Part shown: positions 1 to 8,375 of the stretch, one piece after another
Layout: each line of letters opens with the position of its first letter
Position numbering within the stretch: position 1 is the first letter of the stretch
Origin: Chryseosolibacter indicum
GTDB taxonomy: Bacteria; Bacteroidota; Bacteroidia; Cytophagales; Cyclobacteriaceae
DNA length: 53,142 nt
Assembly (NCBI RefSeq): GCF_018598585.1
Contig: NZ_JAHESD010000041.1
Span: 1-53,142, forward strand
Reading direction: 5' to 3'
Position numbers and translations under genes: made by a program
Notes under the pieces: generated by a model
What the model saw: the letters and a program-made list of their open reading frames with translations, nothing else
What the model was told of the DNA's origin: nothing
The model's database searches: none

Positions 1-30
1 TCGGCAGCGTCAGTTGTGTATTAGAGACAG
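1..30 (+). other. Residual Nextera (Tn5) sequencing adapter, not genomic
   Basis: The first 30 bases match the last 30 bases of the Illumina Nextera Read 1 transposase adapter, including the Tn5 mosaic end that finishes in AGAGACAG, at 28 of 30 positions. Both mismatches (positions 14 and 22) are A-to-T. The match to the adapter is from memory. Biological sequence begins at about base 31, and any open frame read through these bases is artificial. Confidence 0.93.
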
Positions 31-383
31 GTTCTTGTTCCTTCTTTTTCTGTTCTTCGTCCTTCTGCTGCTGATCTTTATTTTGCTGATCTTTCTGCTG
101 TTCGTCTTTCTTCTCTTTATTCTGCTGGTCTTTGTTCTGTTCGTCCTTTTTCTGTTGATCTTGTTTTTGTTGATCCTGCTTTTGCTCTTCTTTTAATTTT
201 TTCTTCAGCTCATTCAATTTCCGATCAGCCGGATATTTTTTTAAAGCTTCATCTACTGTTGAGATTGCTTGAGGAAGCCTTTTATGTATATAATGATTTG
301 AGGCAAGGTGAAAAGAAGATTCCGCAGTTTGAGAAAAACTGTACAATGGGAGCAGTGCGAAAAGGAATAAAAGTACTTTCATG
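31..383 (-). CDS. TPR protein with charged Lys/Gln/Asp tract, truncated by contig end (Bat operon)
   Basis: About 117 residues can be read from the ATG at 383. The N-terminus MKVLLFLFALLPLYSFSQ looks like a Sec signal peptide with a Bacteroidota-style cleavage region. A TPR-like helical stretch follows (about residues 20-60), then a strongly biased Lys/Gln/Asp/Glu/Asn tract until the sequence hits the adapter. The start lies 3 nt after the stop of the preceding TPR gene, so both belong to one minus-strand operon. The likely role is a periplasmic TPR protein of the Bat aerotolerance cluster, inferred from its neighbours. The C-terminal part is missing, so membership of BatC or a related subfamily cannot be fixed. 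Confidence 0.75.
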
Positions 384-386
384 TTG

Positions 387-1037
387 TTATTTATTAATCT
401 CTGCCACATCTTTTATTCTGTTAATATAATCCTGATAAGTGGATACAGTCTGGTCTTGCTTCAGACCGTTTTGCATGAGGTCGTATGCAGCCTGATACTG
501 TTTCTGCGCTACAAGCTTATCAGCCTGTGCTTTTAACCTCTTAGCAAATTCAGAAGGTTCCTGGTTTTTATTTTGATCCTTTTTATTTTGCTCATCCTGT
601 TTCTTCTTTTCATCCAACTTATGCTTAAGCATTTCGTAATTGTAGCGGGCGTCATCATTTTCCGGATGAGCTTTGACGGCCTGCTTGAAGTAATTTAATG
701 CCTCCTCTTGCTTGCCTTGCTTGTTGCTCATTACCCCAAGCTGCTGATTTGCTTTAGAGCTGACTACTTTATTTCCACTTGCAGTTAATGCCTGGTATGT
801 GCTAAAGGCATTGGCTGTATCTTTGCTGAGGTAATAGGCGTTGGCCAGATTAAGTTTGACCTCATCTTCGTTGACGCCTAGTGAATCAACAATATATCTA
901 TACTTAGCAATGGCTGTCTTATAATCACCAGAATTGAATGCTTGTTTTGCATCTCTTTTTGCCGAATTTATTTTGCTGATCTTTAAGGGATCGTTGGAGA
1001 AAAAAAGTAAGCTGATGAGAACAAAGACGATTTTCAT
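387..1037 (-). CDS. Tetratricopeptide repeat protein, BatC-like
   Basis: A 216-residue protein with an N-terminal hydrophobic export signal (MKIVFVLISLLFFSN). At least two TPR-like helix pairs occupy roughly residues 26-125, with motif pieces such as GDYKTAIAKY and GKQEEALNYFKQAVKAHPEN. A Lys/Gln/Asn/Asp-rich linker (about 140-160) and another helical pair near the C-terminus follow. Its ATG overlaps the stop of the upstream VWA gene by 4 nt (ATGA), which indicates translational coupling. In Bacteroidota such TPR genes follow batA/batB in the aerotolerance operon and probably scaffold a VWA complex at the inner membrane. The exact biochemical role is unknown. Family assignment rests on context plus TPR pattern. 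Confidence 0.8.
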   Translation of the reverse strand: MKIVFVLISLLFFSNDPLKISKINSAKRDAKQAFNSGDYKTAIAKYRYIVDSLGVNEDEVKLNLANAYYLSKDTANAFSTYQALTASGNKVVSSKANQQLGVMSNKQGKQEEALNYFKQAVKAHPENDDARYNYEMLKHKLDEKKKQDEQNKKDQNKNQEPSEFAKRLKAQADKLVAQKQYQAAYDLMQNGLKQDQTVSTYQDYINRIKDVAEINK

Positions 1038-2005
1038 ATTCTTACTGTTTTTACATTAAATAAAATATCAGCGAGAAGTAAAAGGGCTGCTACTGCTAAA
1101 AAGTAGTAATACTTGTTTGCAGTTACATCAATATATCGGGCATCCCTAAGTTCACCTTCAATTTTGCTAATAGTATTAATTAACTTAGAAACATCGTTTC
1201 TGGATTCATTAATTTCAAAATATTGTCCGTCTGTTTTGCGTGCGAGTTCTTTTAATTCAGTACTGTTTAATTTAGTAACAACAACATTACCTTCACGATC
1301 TTTCTTTAGCCCATTTGAGGCATAGATGTTTCCGCCTTGTTGTGTACCAACACCTAATGTGAAAAGCTTAATGTCTTTTTCTTCTATATCTTTTACAATA
1401 TCACTTGTTTCTTCACCAAAATCTTCGCCATCACTAATAAGGATGATAACTTTTGATTTAGTCTGACCAGTCTTACCTTCTTCGTCCGTTAGTTTTTGTA
1501 GAGCCATTCTTAGAGGAGGTGCAAAATCAGTTCCAGAAGCAGGAACCAAACCTGTATTCATGGTTTCGATAAAGAGGTTCAATGCATTTTGATCAAAGGT
1601 AAGCGGGCATTGCATAAAAGATTCTGAGCCGAATATAATAACACCGATCCTATCGGAATTAAAAGATGCAATAAGTCGCTTCATCTCAAATTTGATCTTC
1701 TCCAACCGGGTTGGTTGAATGTCAAAAGCATCCATTGACTTCGAAAGATCGACGCAGATCATGATGTCTTTTCCTACTGATTTTACTTCTTTCTTACCAC
1801 CGCCGAAAGAAGGGCCAAGCAGGGCTATGATAAAGAGCGAGAAGTAAATTGTACGAAGGGTCAGTTTGATAAAGATGGTAGTGAATGGGGTATTCAGCTG
1901 CTTAGCTATGTAGATAATTCTGGCGACGTAAAGCGCGTAGAGCACAAGAAATGCACCTATAAAAATAAACTCTGTAACGCCTAAGTCTCGATACCAATTT
2001 AACAT
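1034..2005 (-). CDS. VWA-domain membrane protein, BatA/BatB-like
   Basis: A 323-residue membrane-anchored von Willebrand factor A protein. Two N-terminal membrane segments (about 12-32 and 48-65) precede the VWA domain (about 80-280), and one C-terminal segment lies near residues 300-318. The metal-ion-dependent adhesion site is intact: DLSKS at residues 86-90, then a Thr-containing SGTDF loop and a later ISDGED. This architecture is that of BatA/BatB of the Bacteroidota aerotolerance operon. It is the first gene of the minus-strand set, followed by two TPR genes. No second VWA gene or MoxR gene lies upstream in this window, so the cluster is either split or shortened. Bases 2006-2181 upstream hold no gene that I can support. 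Confidence 0.88.
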   Translation of the reverse strand: MLNWYRDLGVTEFIFIGAFLVLYALYVARIIYIAKQLNTPFTTIFIKLTLRTIYFSLFIIALLGPSFGGGKKEVKSVGKDIMICVDLSKSMDAFDIQPTRLEKIKFEMKRLIASFNSDRIGVIIFGSESFMQCPLTFDQNALNLFIETMNTGLVPASGTDFAPPLRMALQKLTDEEGKTGQTKSKVIILISDGEDFGEETSDIVKDIEEKDIKLFTLGVGTQQGGNIYASNGLKKDREGNVVVTKLNSTELKELARKTDGQYFEINESRNDVSKLINTISKIEGELRDARYIDVTANKYYYFLAVAALLLLADILFNVKTVRI

Positions 2006-2181
2006 CTGTAAACTTTATTGCAATTAACAATTCAGGGATAGCTTCTGCAATACCACTAATAAAACAAAAGGTGGTTTTGGAACGTAACGAATTGACAGAG
2101 AGTTGAAGTACTGAGGTGCAGTACCGACGAAGTGCGTGGTTGCCCGCTTTAGTGTTGATACAACTGGCTATAAAAGAAAAA

Positions 2182-2210
2182 GCCCGCCGTCGCTAAAAGC
2201 AATGGCGGGC
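2182..2210 (-). terminator. Rho-independent terminator after tRNA-Pro
   Basis: On the minus strand a GCCCGCC/GGCGGGC stem encloses a smaller TTGC/GCGA stem and is followed by TTTTTCTTTTATA. It sits just downstream of the tRNA-Pro 3' end and probably ends the three-tRNA transcript. Confidence 0.85.
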
Positions 2211-2214
2211 AAAG

Positions 2215-2289
2215 TCGGGGTGGCAGGATTCGAACCTGCGACCCCCTGGTCCCAAACCAGGTACACTAACCGGACTGTGCTACACCCCG
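2215..2289 (-). tRNA. tRNA-Pro (anticodon TGG)
   Basis: A 75-nt cloverleaf on the minus strand. The acceptor stem is CGGGGTG/CACCCCG with discriminator A. The anticodon loop TTTGGGA lies between CCTGG/CCAGG arms, giving anticodon TGG. The T-loop contains GGTTCGAATCC. No CCA end is encoded. Confidence 0.96.
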
Positions 2290-2370
2290 AACTTGTATTT
2301 CTCTGAAAAGAGCCGCGAAGATGAAGAAAAAAAATCAAATTCTCACTTCCTGTCGCTAAATTCTTTTTTG

Positions 2371-2444
2371 TGATCCGACAGGGACTCGAACCCCGAACCT
2401 ACAGCTTAGAAGGCTGTTGCTCTATCCAGTTGAGCTATCGGACC
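2371..2444 (-). tRNA. tRNA-Arg (anticodon TCT)
   Basis: A 74-nt cloverleaf. The acceptor GGTCCGA pairs with TCGGATC (one G-U), with discriminator A. The anticodon stem ACAGC/GCTGT holds loop CTTCTAA, giving anticodon TCT. The T-arm contains GGGGTTCGAGTCCC. It is the middle gene of a minus-strand tRNA run. Confidence 0.96.
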
Positions 2445-2449
2445 TTGGA

Positions 2450-2539
<90 letters not shown>

Positions 2540-2697
2540 AATTTTCAGCATAACCATTGGTTGCCCTATTGGTTACCTAATTGCAGAATTGTGAGTTAAT
2601 TCACATTTCTTTAATCCTTTTTGCAAAAGGAAGTGCAAATATAAAGGTTCGTAGCAAACCGCCTAAAAAATCTTACTTAAATTCTAATTTTACCGCT

Positions 2698-3192
2698 ATG
2701 TATAAAATCGAAACTGCAACAAAGGCTGACATCCCGGTGATTCAGAAAATTGCAAATGCTACCTGGTGGCCAACGTACTCTTCAATATTGTCTGCTGAAC
2801 AGTTGGACTATATGCTGAAAATGATCTATTCAGAAGAAGCGCTTAAACAAGTAATGGATAGTGGTAATCAGGAATTTATTCTTTTGACTGAAAAGAATGA
2901 TCCTGAGGCATTCGCATCATTTGGAGTAAAGCTACAAGAGCCATCAATTTACAAACTTCATAAACTCTACATCCTGCCGAATAACCAGGGAAAAGGATTT
3001 GGTCGCGCTTTAATTGAAGAAGTGAAAACAAGGATCAGCAAAGCAGGGGTAAGAACACTAGACTTAAATGTTAACAGGTATAACCCGGCAAGAAATTTTT
3101 ATGAACATCTCGGATTCAAGATAATAAAAGAGGAAGACGTGCCGATTGGCCCTTATTGGATGAATGATTTTGTAATGAGACTTGAGTTCTGA
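2698..3192 (+). CDS. GNAT-family N-acetyltransferase
   Basis: A 164-residue single-domain GNAT acetyltransferase. I chose the ATG at 2698 (MYKIETATKADIPVIQ) because the family begins with exactly this strand. The longer frame back to a TTG at 2581 adds 39 residues with no resemblance to the fold and runs into the tRNA region. The acetyl-CoA loop is clear at residues 96-103 (NQGKGFGR), after the YKLHKLYILP strand, and the C-terminal NVNRYNPARNFYEHLGF segment is typical of motif B. The acceptor cannot be predicted; small molecules, peptides or ribosomal protein termini are all possible. It stands alone on the plus strand, with a 133-nt gap to the next gene. Confidence 0.9.
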   Translation: MYKIETATKADIPVIQKIANATWWPTYSSILSAEQLDYMLKMIYSEEALKQVMDSGNQEFILLTEKNDPEAFASFGVKLQEPSIYKLHKLYILPNNQGKGFGRALIEEVKTRISKAGVRTLDLNVNRYNPARNFYEHLGFKIIKEEDVPIGPYWMNDFVMRLEF

Positions 3193-3325
3193 GCAAGAGA
3201 GTTTTGTGTTAAAAAAGTATGCCTTAAAATTTTAATAATAATCAGCCACTGCAGATTGTTTAAAACTGTTTCATAGTAATTTTAATCGCATAAAGTAAAG
3301 GTGTTCTAAATCAACTGGAATTTGT

Positions 3326-3721
3326 ATGATAATCTTTTATGCTGACGATGACCCTGAAGATTGTGAGCTCTTTAATGAAGCGCTCCAGCAAATTGATCCT
3401 GCCATAAAAAGTATAATTGCAAAGGATGGGAGAGAGGCATTGGCATACCTTCAAAATTCCCGTGATCTTCCTGACTATATCTTTCTTGATATTAACATGC
3501 CTTTGGTTGATGGAAAGAAATGTCTTATTGAGATCAAGAAAGATTTCAGACTGAAACAAGTGCCTGTAATCATGTACTCCACTACCTCTGACACCAATGA
3601 GATCAGAGAATACTACAAGTTAGGAGCCCATGATTTTCTTATTAAACCGAATAACTTCAGCACATTGTGTGACTGCCTCGAATCAATATTTAATCTCTCC
3701 AAAAGCAGGAGAATAATGTAA
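3326..3721 (+). CDS. Single-domain response regulator (CheY-like receiver)
   Basis: A 131-residue stand-alone receiver domain with no output domain. The acidic pocket is at D7-D9 (DDD), the phosphoacceptor is D55 in FLDINMP, the switch Ser/Thr is near residues 85-87 (YSTTS), and the conserved Lys is K107 in IKP. All residues needed for phosphotransfer are present. Such proteins in Bacteroidota (Rcp1-like group) relay phosphate from hybrid or bacteriophytochrome-type kinases. No histidine kinase lies nearby, so its partner is unknown. The ATG at 3326 places the first strand (MIIFYADDD) exactly where the family starts. Confidence 0.93.
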   Translation: MIIFYADDDPEDCELFNEALQQIDPAIKSIIAKDGREALAYLQNSRDLPDYIFLDINMPLVDGKKCLIEIKKDFRLKQVPVIMYSTTSDTNEIREYYKLGAHDFLIKPNNFSTLCDCLESIFNLSKSRRIM

Positions 3722-3867
3722 AGCAAGAAATGGAGACTAGTCAACTGAACTGTCTCCAATCACCTACTTCATCAATTCTCTCACGACTAAAATATTTCTA
3801 TTCAATTTTTATGGAATAGCAGAAACGTTTGCATCCTAAAGCTATACAAAACCTAAATCGAAATATT

Positions 3868-4653
3868 ATGGAAACAAAAGCTTTAGTATTGCAAACCTGG
3901 GATGAGTTGGTATTTCAAAACAGGAATAAAGCCTATGGTGCTTATACCTTGCGAAAAGCCTATCATGAAAGAATTTTAATAGGACTTGGAGTAAGTGTTC
4001 TTACCGCTATAATCTTGTTGGTGCTTCCTCGATTTATATCCAGTGATAAAGAAAGTTTTGAGCTACCTGTTGATTTAGATAATGGAACAATTGTTTTTAG
4101 TCATCCTCCCATTTTAGAAGTTGAAAGACCACAAACTCAAAGGGTAGTAGGCCGAAGTTCTGCTAAAAATACACCTCCTTTAGTAACCAGAGAGCCTGTT
4201 GAAGATGTTCCTGTTGAAGATCATGCAATTATTTCAGTTACAGATACCGGTGATGGTGATGGTGTGGCAGGAGATATACCTGTTTCGGGTACCGGGGATC
4301 AATTTGTTGGGCAGGCTGAGGTAAAAGAGAAACCTGATTATGTTCTTGGAGCTGAAGTTATGCCTCAATATCAGGGTGGAATGGAAGAGATGATGAAGTT
4401 TATAAAAAAGAAGATGCGTTATCCATCAGCACCAAGAAGAATTGGTATTGATGGTACTGTATATGTGAGCTTTATTGTAAATGGAGACGGTTCTATTAGA
4501 GACGTTTACGTGATTAAAGGGGTGCATGAAGATCTGGACAAGGAAGCCATACGCGTTGTATCGATGTTGCCAGGATGGATGGGAGGTAAGCAAGGTGGTA
4601 GTCCTGTAGCAGTAAAAATGGTCCTACCTATCAAATTCTCTTTAAGCAATTAA
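3868..4653 (+). CDS. TonB-family energy transducer protein
   Basis: 261 residues from the ATG at 3868 (METKALVLQTWDELVFQNRN). The frame is open back to a TTG at 3829, but the Bacteroidota family begins at this Met. An N-terminal cytoplasmic segment of the conserved KAYGAYTLRK type is followed by one membrane helix (about 36-54), then a periplasmic Pro/Val/Glu-rich spacer. The C-terminal TonB domain (about 175-261) contains MRYPSAPRRIGIDGTVYVSF and the terminal LPIKFSL strand. It should couple proton-motive force (with ExbB/ExbD elsewhere) to outer-membrane receptors. A strong terminator follows, so it is probably a single-gene transcript. Confidence 0.9.
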   Translation: METKALVLQTWDELVFQNRNKAYGAYTLRKAYHERILIGLGVSVLTAIILLVLPRFISSDKESFELPVDLDNGTIVFSHPPILEVERPQTQRVVGRSSAKNTPPLVTREPVEDVPVEDHAIISVTDTGDGDGVAGDIPVSGTGDQFVGQAEVKEKPDYVLGAEVMPQYQGGMEEMMKFIKKKMRYPSAPRRIGIDGTVYVSFIVNGDGSIRDVYVIKGVHEDLDKEAIRVVSMLPGWMGGKQGGSPVAVKMVLPIKFSLSN

Positions 4654-4664
4654 TTCAAGTTTGT

Positions 4665-4698
4665 TTTCTGTGTCTTCTCTTGCGAGGAGGCACAGAAA
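4665..4698 (+). terminator. Rho-independent terminator after the TonB-family gene
   Basis: A 15-bp stem, TTTCTGTG plus TCTTCTC pairing with GAGGAGG plus CACAGAAA (two G-U pairs), with loop TTGC, followed by GTTTTAAAT. It lies 12 nt after the stop codon. Confidence 0.85.
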
Positions 4699-4914
4699 GT
4701 TTTAAATGGGGTAAAATCGTCTCGATATTAACCCAATGTGATATTCTGGTGAGCGATATGGCCCGTTAAGGGCATACTCTTTTCCCTTTGTCCTTCGCAA
4801 TTCCGCACCCCATAATAGCATTTTCGGCCCTATTCCCTCGATTTTAAGCAATAACCTGCCGGCAAAATCATGTCTAGGATTCATCCTTTATTCAGTAGTT
4901 TAACATACCGTAAA

Positions 4915-4973
4915 GTCGAAGCATACTCGAGGCATGCTCGAAGCATGGTCGAAGCATCCTCGAAGCATCCTCG
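4915..4973 (+). repeat. 11-nt tandem repeat array, unit STCGARGCATN
   Basis: Five consecutive 11-nt units (4915, 4926, 4937, 4948, 4959) and a partial sixth: gtcgaagcata, ctcgaggcatg, ctcgaagcatg, gtcgaagcatc, ctcgaagcatc, ctcg. Variation falls mainly at the first and last position of each unit. The period is not a multiple of three, so this is not a coding repeat. A second array with the same period and different sequence lies at 34661-34726. Confidence 0.9.
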
Positions 4974-5337
4974 GTGGAACATCGGGTTTGAGAGGAGTGA
5001 AAGAAGGGGTAAGGGTCAAGGAAGGACACTTACCAGGGCTTTAGACGATAGGAAATTCCAGGGACAATGGTCGTCTTGGTTCGGAAGAACAGTTATTAAT
5101 CAGGAATGAGACTATAGGCATGATTAGTAGCCAATACCTTTGAGGTTTACAATTTTGGCAGGGAAGGCAATGAACTGTGCCCTTAGCAGACTGCAACTGG
5201 GGGAATTTTAGGGCTCTAAAGAAGTGTCCTTGCTATTTAACACTGCGGAAATGGGCAGCATCGCAGTTAAAGCACATAAGGCTAATGAGTCAGAAATAGG
5301 ATATTGGCGCAAGCGAAAGCTATCTTTCAGGATCGCT

Positions 5338-5360
5338 TTTAAACTGAAGATCAGTTTAAA
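5338..5360 (+). repeat. Perfect 10-bp inverted repeat
   Basis: TTTAAACTGA, a 3-nt loop AGA, and TCAGTTTAAA. No U-tract of terminator type follows. It is about 130 nt beyond the terminator of the minus-strand operon, so it could be a protein-binding site or a remnant. Confidence 0.7.
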
Positions 5361-5492
5361 CCGTTGAACATTGGAACTTGCAGGTGATAGTGATAGTATA
5401 ACAGAAAGAGTGAGTTACTTTATACCGCATTCACATCCTGCTACATCCATGAGCATACTTTCCTTATTTTAATTTGACGAAGCAGTTTGTTA

Positions 5493-5523
5493 AAAAGTGT
5501 AACTTCAATAGTAGTTCACTTTT
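5493..5523 (-). terminator. Terminator overlapping the stop codon of the 5505-5858 gene
   Basis: On the minus strand AAAAGTG-AACT pairs with AGTT-CACTTTT (one bulged base), and the 3' arm runs into TTTTTAACAAAC. The stop codon lies in the loop. This should end the penicillin-acylase operon. Confidence 0.65.
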
Positions 5524-5858
5524 CTTCTTTCTTTGCGGAGAGCACCGCCAGCCATGGCAGCAAATCCGCCAACCACTGCACCTATCAGAGACGTCACGAC
5601 AAATAACAAGGGCTTGTTCAACATAAAAAGTGCAGCTATTCTGCCTGCGAGGTTTACGCTCGCAGTGATGTCAATAATTAATGAAGTAAGTAACCAGAGC
5701 AAACCCACTCCAAGAAAGCCTGCAAGAAAATTATATCTTGAGTTAAACATGAGCGCGCCGATAAAGGAAGCGAAAGCAATACTCCACCATGGTAAGAGAA
5801 GTTCAAGCACAGAAGCGAGGATCATTATAAACAGAATCTGAATTAAGAATCTTATCAT
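5505..5858 (-). CDS. Small multi-pass membrane protein of unknown function
   Basis: 117 residues with about four hydrophobic segments (roughly 4-22, 26-42, 46-66, 82-105) and a short basic C-terminus (RKERRKVNYY). I do not recognise a named family. Its ATG overlaps the stop of the upstream penicillin-acylase-family gene by 4 nt, so it is co-transcribed and translationally coupled. That makes a shared envelope role plausible, but nothing in the sequence shows what it does. The Gly/Ala-rich packing of the helices resembles small channel or scaffold membrane proteins. Confidence 0.75.
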   Translation of the reverse strand: MIRFLIQILFIMILASVLELLLPWWSIAFASFIGALMFNSRYNFLAGFLGVGLLWLLTSLIIDITASVNLAGRIAALFMLNKPLLFVVTSLIGAVVGGFAAMAGGALRKERRKVNYY

Positions 5859-8293
5859 TGCGGGTTAATGGTTGTGATAACTAGTTTATTTGTATCTTCT
5901 TTGAAATTCTGATCTTTTAGAAATTGTAAGTTATAATACTTACCCTGAGTCCATGAGTTGAGAAGGTTATTGTAGTATTTGCTTCCCGGATTTCCTGACT
6001 GACCACCCGGATATACACCCCAGGCTTTTATACTGCCAGGTTCAAGACTTACTATCATACGCCAAGAGGGACCGTGTGTTTTCGAATGTGCATTTACAAT
6101 GTCGCGGTTTCCTCCGGTTTTTACAGGTATCGATAAAGCCTTCATTGGAGGAAGTAAGTGAGCAATATATGAATCCTTATATTCGCCCCATCTCACAGTA
6201 TCAGAATGAGTTTTTTTCCATTCCGCTATATCTTCTATGGCTAAAGAAAAAGATTTTCTGATTACCTCCTTCGCTGTTTCTTTTTCGTCAGTATTCTTTA
6301 TATCGAAAAAAATAAGGTCTGGTTTTTCCTTTAATAATTTAATAGTGGTAAAAGCAGTAGGTTTTGAAAGTCCTTCCTCTGTTTTTAATTCATCCCAAAT
6401 CATTGGCATTAAGTTATTCCACCAGGCTTCATAATAGGAGGCACCAATTGAATTTCTGTTATTGGTAAAATTCCATGTTTTTAAGATGTCAAATCCTACC
6501 TTTTCGTCCTGAGATAATTTAGTAGAATCAAGATTGCCGAGCATGTATGGCAAGCTCTCAGCAGCTTTAAGGTTATAATTGTCATTCTGCAAACGCATCA
6601 TGTCTTCGACACCCAGGGGCTCTTGTTTATTCAGCACTTCATTGATGCGCCGGTTGCGATACGCTTCATAACTTGTAGCTGTAATATAATAGGGATACGT
6701 ACTGTCTACCGGGTATTGGTTAGCTGAGCTTACAAATCCCCTTGCCGGGTTTTTATACATTATGTTCTGCTCATTAGGAATGAAAGCCTGCCATCCATTA
6801 TCACTTTTACTTCCATCCAGGACGAATTTTCCTTCAAGAGGTCTTCTTACAGGAAATTTGCCCTGAATTCTCAAAGCTATATCACCTGAAACAGAAGCGA
6901 AAATAAAATTTTGCCCTGGTGATGAGTAATAGTTCAAAGCCTTCATGTAATCTGCATGACTCTTAGCGCGATTAAGTAAATAAAATGTTTTTAACTCTTC
7001 TGAAGGATCATGTGCTACCCATCTGAACGCATAATTCTTAAGTTGATCTTCAGGATGGAAGCTTTCATCATAGGTTACAGGCCCCCATTGAGTATATATA
7101 ACAGTGTCTTTGTATACACCCTTTCCTTTTATCTTAATCTCTTCAATAACCTTTTCTGTATTGATCCACTGGCTGTCTAGTAAATATTTTTCTCTTTGAT
7201 TATCCTGGTAAGTAATCTTAAACCAGTCTACAAGATCTCGTTGTGCATTTGTTACGCCCCATGCAATTGAATCGTTGAACCCAATAACAATACCGGGAGC
7301 ACCGGGAAGAGAAGCTCCCATTACATTTATACCCGGGGCGGTTAATTGTGCCACATACCAAATGGAAGGAAGATTTAATTGGAGATGAGGATCGTTACAA
7401 AGTAGAGGTGCCCCTGTCTTGGTTTTTCTTCCTGCAACAGCCCAGTTATTACTACCCATAGTAGGGTCAGTAACAGGCTTGTTGTTAACGGTATTGTAAT
7501 CCTGAGGAATAGCCAAAGGAATAGTATCCAAGGTAATAGGCTTAAAATTCCAGGCACCGGGATTATCTACGATGGGATCTCCCACATCTTCTCTGTCGGG
7601 GAAGAGAAGTGCAACATATTCTTTTCCGAAAAGCTTAAGAGTATTTGTCATCTCTATATCCTTATCGCCCATATTTAGCGTCTGCGCCATATGTTTTAGC
7701 AGAAGTGCGCACTTTAATGGAGTCCATGCCTCAGGGCTATAATTGAGCAATTTGTATTCAAGTGGCATTTGACCATAAGTAAGGGTTTCTATATAACGGT
7801 TGATGCCGTCCGTATATGCAAGTACAGCATTACGAAGAATGGAATCTTTTTCCATTTCCTCCAAAGCTCTTTTTGCACCATACACCATTCCATACCTTCG
7901 TTGTCGCCTGTCATAATCTAGCGTAGCATCACTAGCAATAATTTCAGATACGCGTCCGGCTGCGGCGTGTGTTTGAAATTCCATCTGCCAAAGCCTATGC
8001 ATAGCCGTGATATACCCTTGAGTTAAGTAAAGATCAGTATCGTTGGAAGCAGATATGTGAGGGATCATCAGGCTGTCGAACGCAACGGTGACCTTATCTT
8101 TCAGTCCTTTAATTTTAAGTTGTTGAATGGGACGGGATTCTCTCGACTCAATATTTTGCCAAAATCCATGGTAAGGGTCAAGAAACCTTCCTATTGCAGG
8201 TACGGGAATTCCTTTCAGATTCCAGCTGTTATCAAAAAGATAAACAAGAACTAGTGTTATAAGAGCAGATACTAAAAACTTGACAACTTTCAT
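5855..8293 (-). CDS. Penicillin acylase family protein (Ntn hydrolase)
   Basis: An 812-residue precursor of the penicillin/AHL acylase (peptidase S45) family. A membrane anchor or uncleaved signal lies at residues 4-20, the alpha-chain region at about 60-265, and the autocatalytic site at GSNNW. There S281 would become the N-terminal nucleophile of the beta chain after self-cleavage. The downstream motifs LLCNDPHL and the GVTNAQRD stretch also fit. Family members hydrolyse amide bonds of beta-lactams, N-acyl-homoserine lactones or other N-acyl compounds; the substrate cannot be told from sequence. The length is typical of Bacteroidota homologues. It is first in a two-gene minus-strand operon with the small membrane protein. 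Confidence 0.92.
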   Translation of the reverse strand: MKVVKFLVSALITLVLVYLFDNSWNLKGIPVPAIGRFLDPYHGFWQNIESRESRPIQQLKIKGLKDKVTVAFDSLMIPHISASNDTDLYLTQGYITAMHRLWQMEFQTHAAAGRVSEIIASDATLDYDRRQRRYGMVYGAKRALEEMEKDSILRNAVLAYTDGINRYIETLTYGQMPLEYKLLNYSPEAWTPLKCALLLKHMAQTLNMGDKDIEMTNTLKLFGKEYVALLFPDREDVGDPIVDNPGAWNFKPITLDTIPLAIPQDYNTVNNKPVTDPTMGSNNWAVAGRKTKTGAPLLCNDPHLQLNLPSIWYVAQLTAPGINVMGASLPGAPGIVIGFNDSIAWGVTNAQRDLVDWFKITYQDNQREKYLLDSQWINTEKVIEEIKIKGKGVYKDTVIYTQWGPVTYDESFHPEDQLKNYAFRWVAHDPSEELKTFYLLNRAKSHADYMKALNYYSSPGQNFIFASVSGDIALRIQGKFPVRRPLEGKFVLDGSKSDNGWQAFIPNEQNIMYKNPARGFVSSANQYPVDSTYPYYITATSYEAYRNRRINEVLNKQEPLGVEDMMRLQNDNYNLKAAESLPYMLGNLDSTKLSQDEKVGFDILKTWNFTNNRNSIGASYYEAWWNNLMPMIWDELKTEEGLSKPTAFTTIKLLKEKPDLIFFDIKNTDEKETAKEVIRKSFSLAIEDIAEWKKTHSDTVRWGEYKDSYIAHLLPPMKALSIPVKTGGNRDIVNAHSKTHGPSWRMIVSLEPGSIKAWGVYPGGQSGNPGSKYYNNLLNSWTQGKYYNLQFLKDQNFKEDTNKLVITTINPQ

Positions 8294-8357
8294 GGTTCAG
8301 GAAAGGTTGAGTTAATAAAGTAAAAACCTTTTCTTTAATTTTCGGTCGATATTACTA

Positions 8358-8365
8358 TAAATTTG
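8358..8365 (+). promoter_or_regulatory. Candidate Bacteroidota -7 element for kdsC-kdsA
   Basis: TAAATTTG matches the TAnnTTTG consensus. No convincing -33 TTG lies 19-24 nt upstream. It is 10 nt from the TTG start of kdsC, so the leader would be only a few bases. Confidence 0.5.
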
Positions 8366-8375
8366 TTCAACATTA

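Larger units (their letters stand above)
4699..5492 (+). other. Gene-free region of about 800 bp with tandem and inverted repeats
   Basis: No credible coding gene. Small open frames of 60-80 codons here have atypical composition and no recognisable domain. The region holds an 11-nt tandem array (4915-4973), a purine-rich stretch after it (about 4985-5035), and a perfect 10-bp inverted repeat (5338-5360). The composition looks like decayed or repeat-derived sequence rather than a regulatory gap. Both neighbouring genes point toward it (plus-strand TonB gene, minus-strand 5505-8293 operon), so it is a convergent gap. Confidence 0.6.

Noticed and set aside
14-196. Plus-strand open frame of 60 codons at the left end, Leu/Phe-rich
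   Set aside because: It begins inside the sequencing adapter and is the antisense of the Lys/Gln/Asp-rich tract of the TPR gene; the Leu/Phe bias follows from that.
4702-5109. Two small open frames (minus 4702-4884, plus 4870-5109)
   Set aside because: They overlap each other, the second runs through an 11-nt non-triplet repeat, and neither has a recognisable domain or good coding character.
5533-5841. Plus-strand frame of 102 codons opposite the small membrane protein
   Set aside because: Antisense shadow. The minus-strand frame has clear membrane helices and a 4-nt overlap with its upstream gene.
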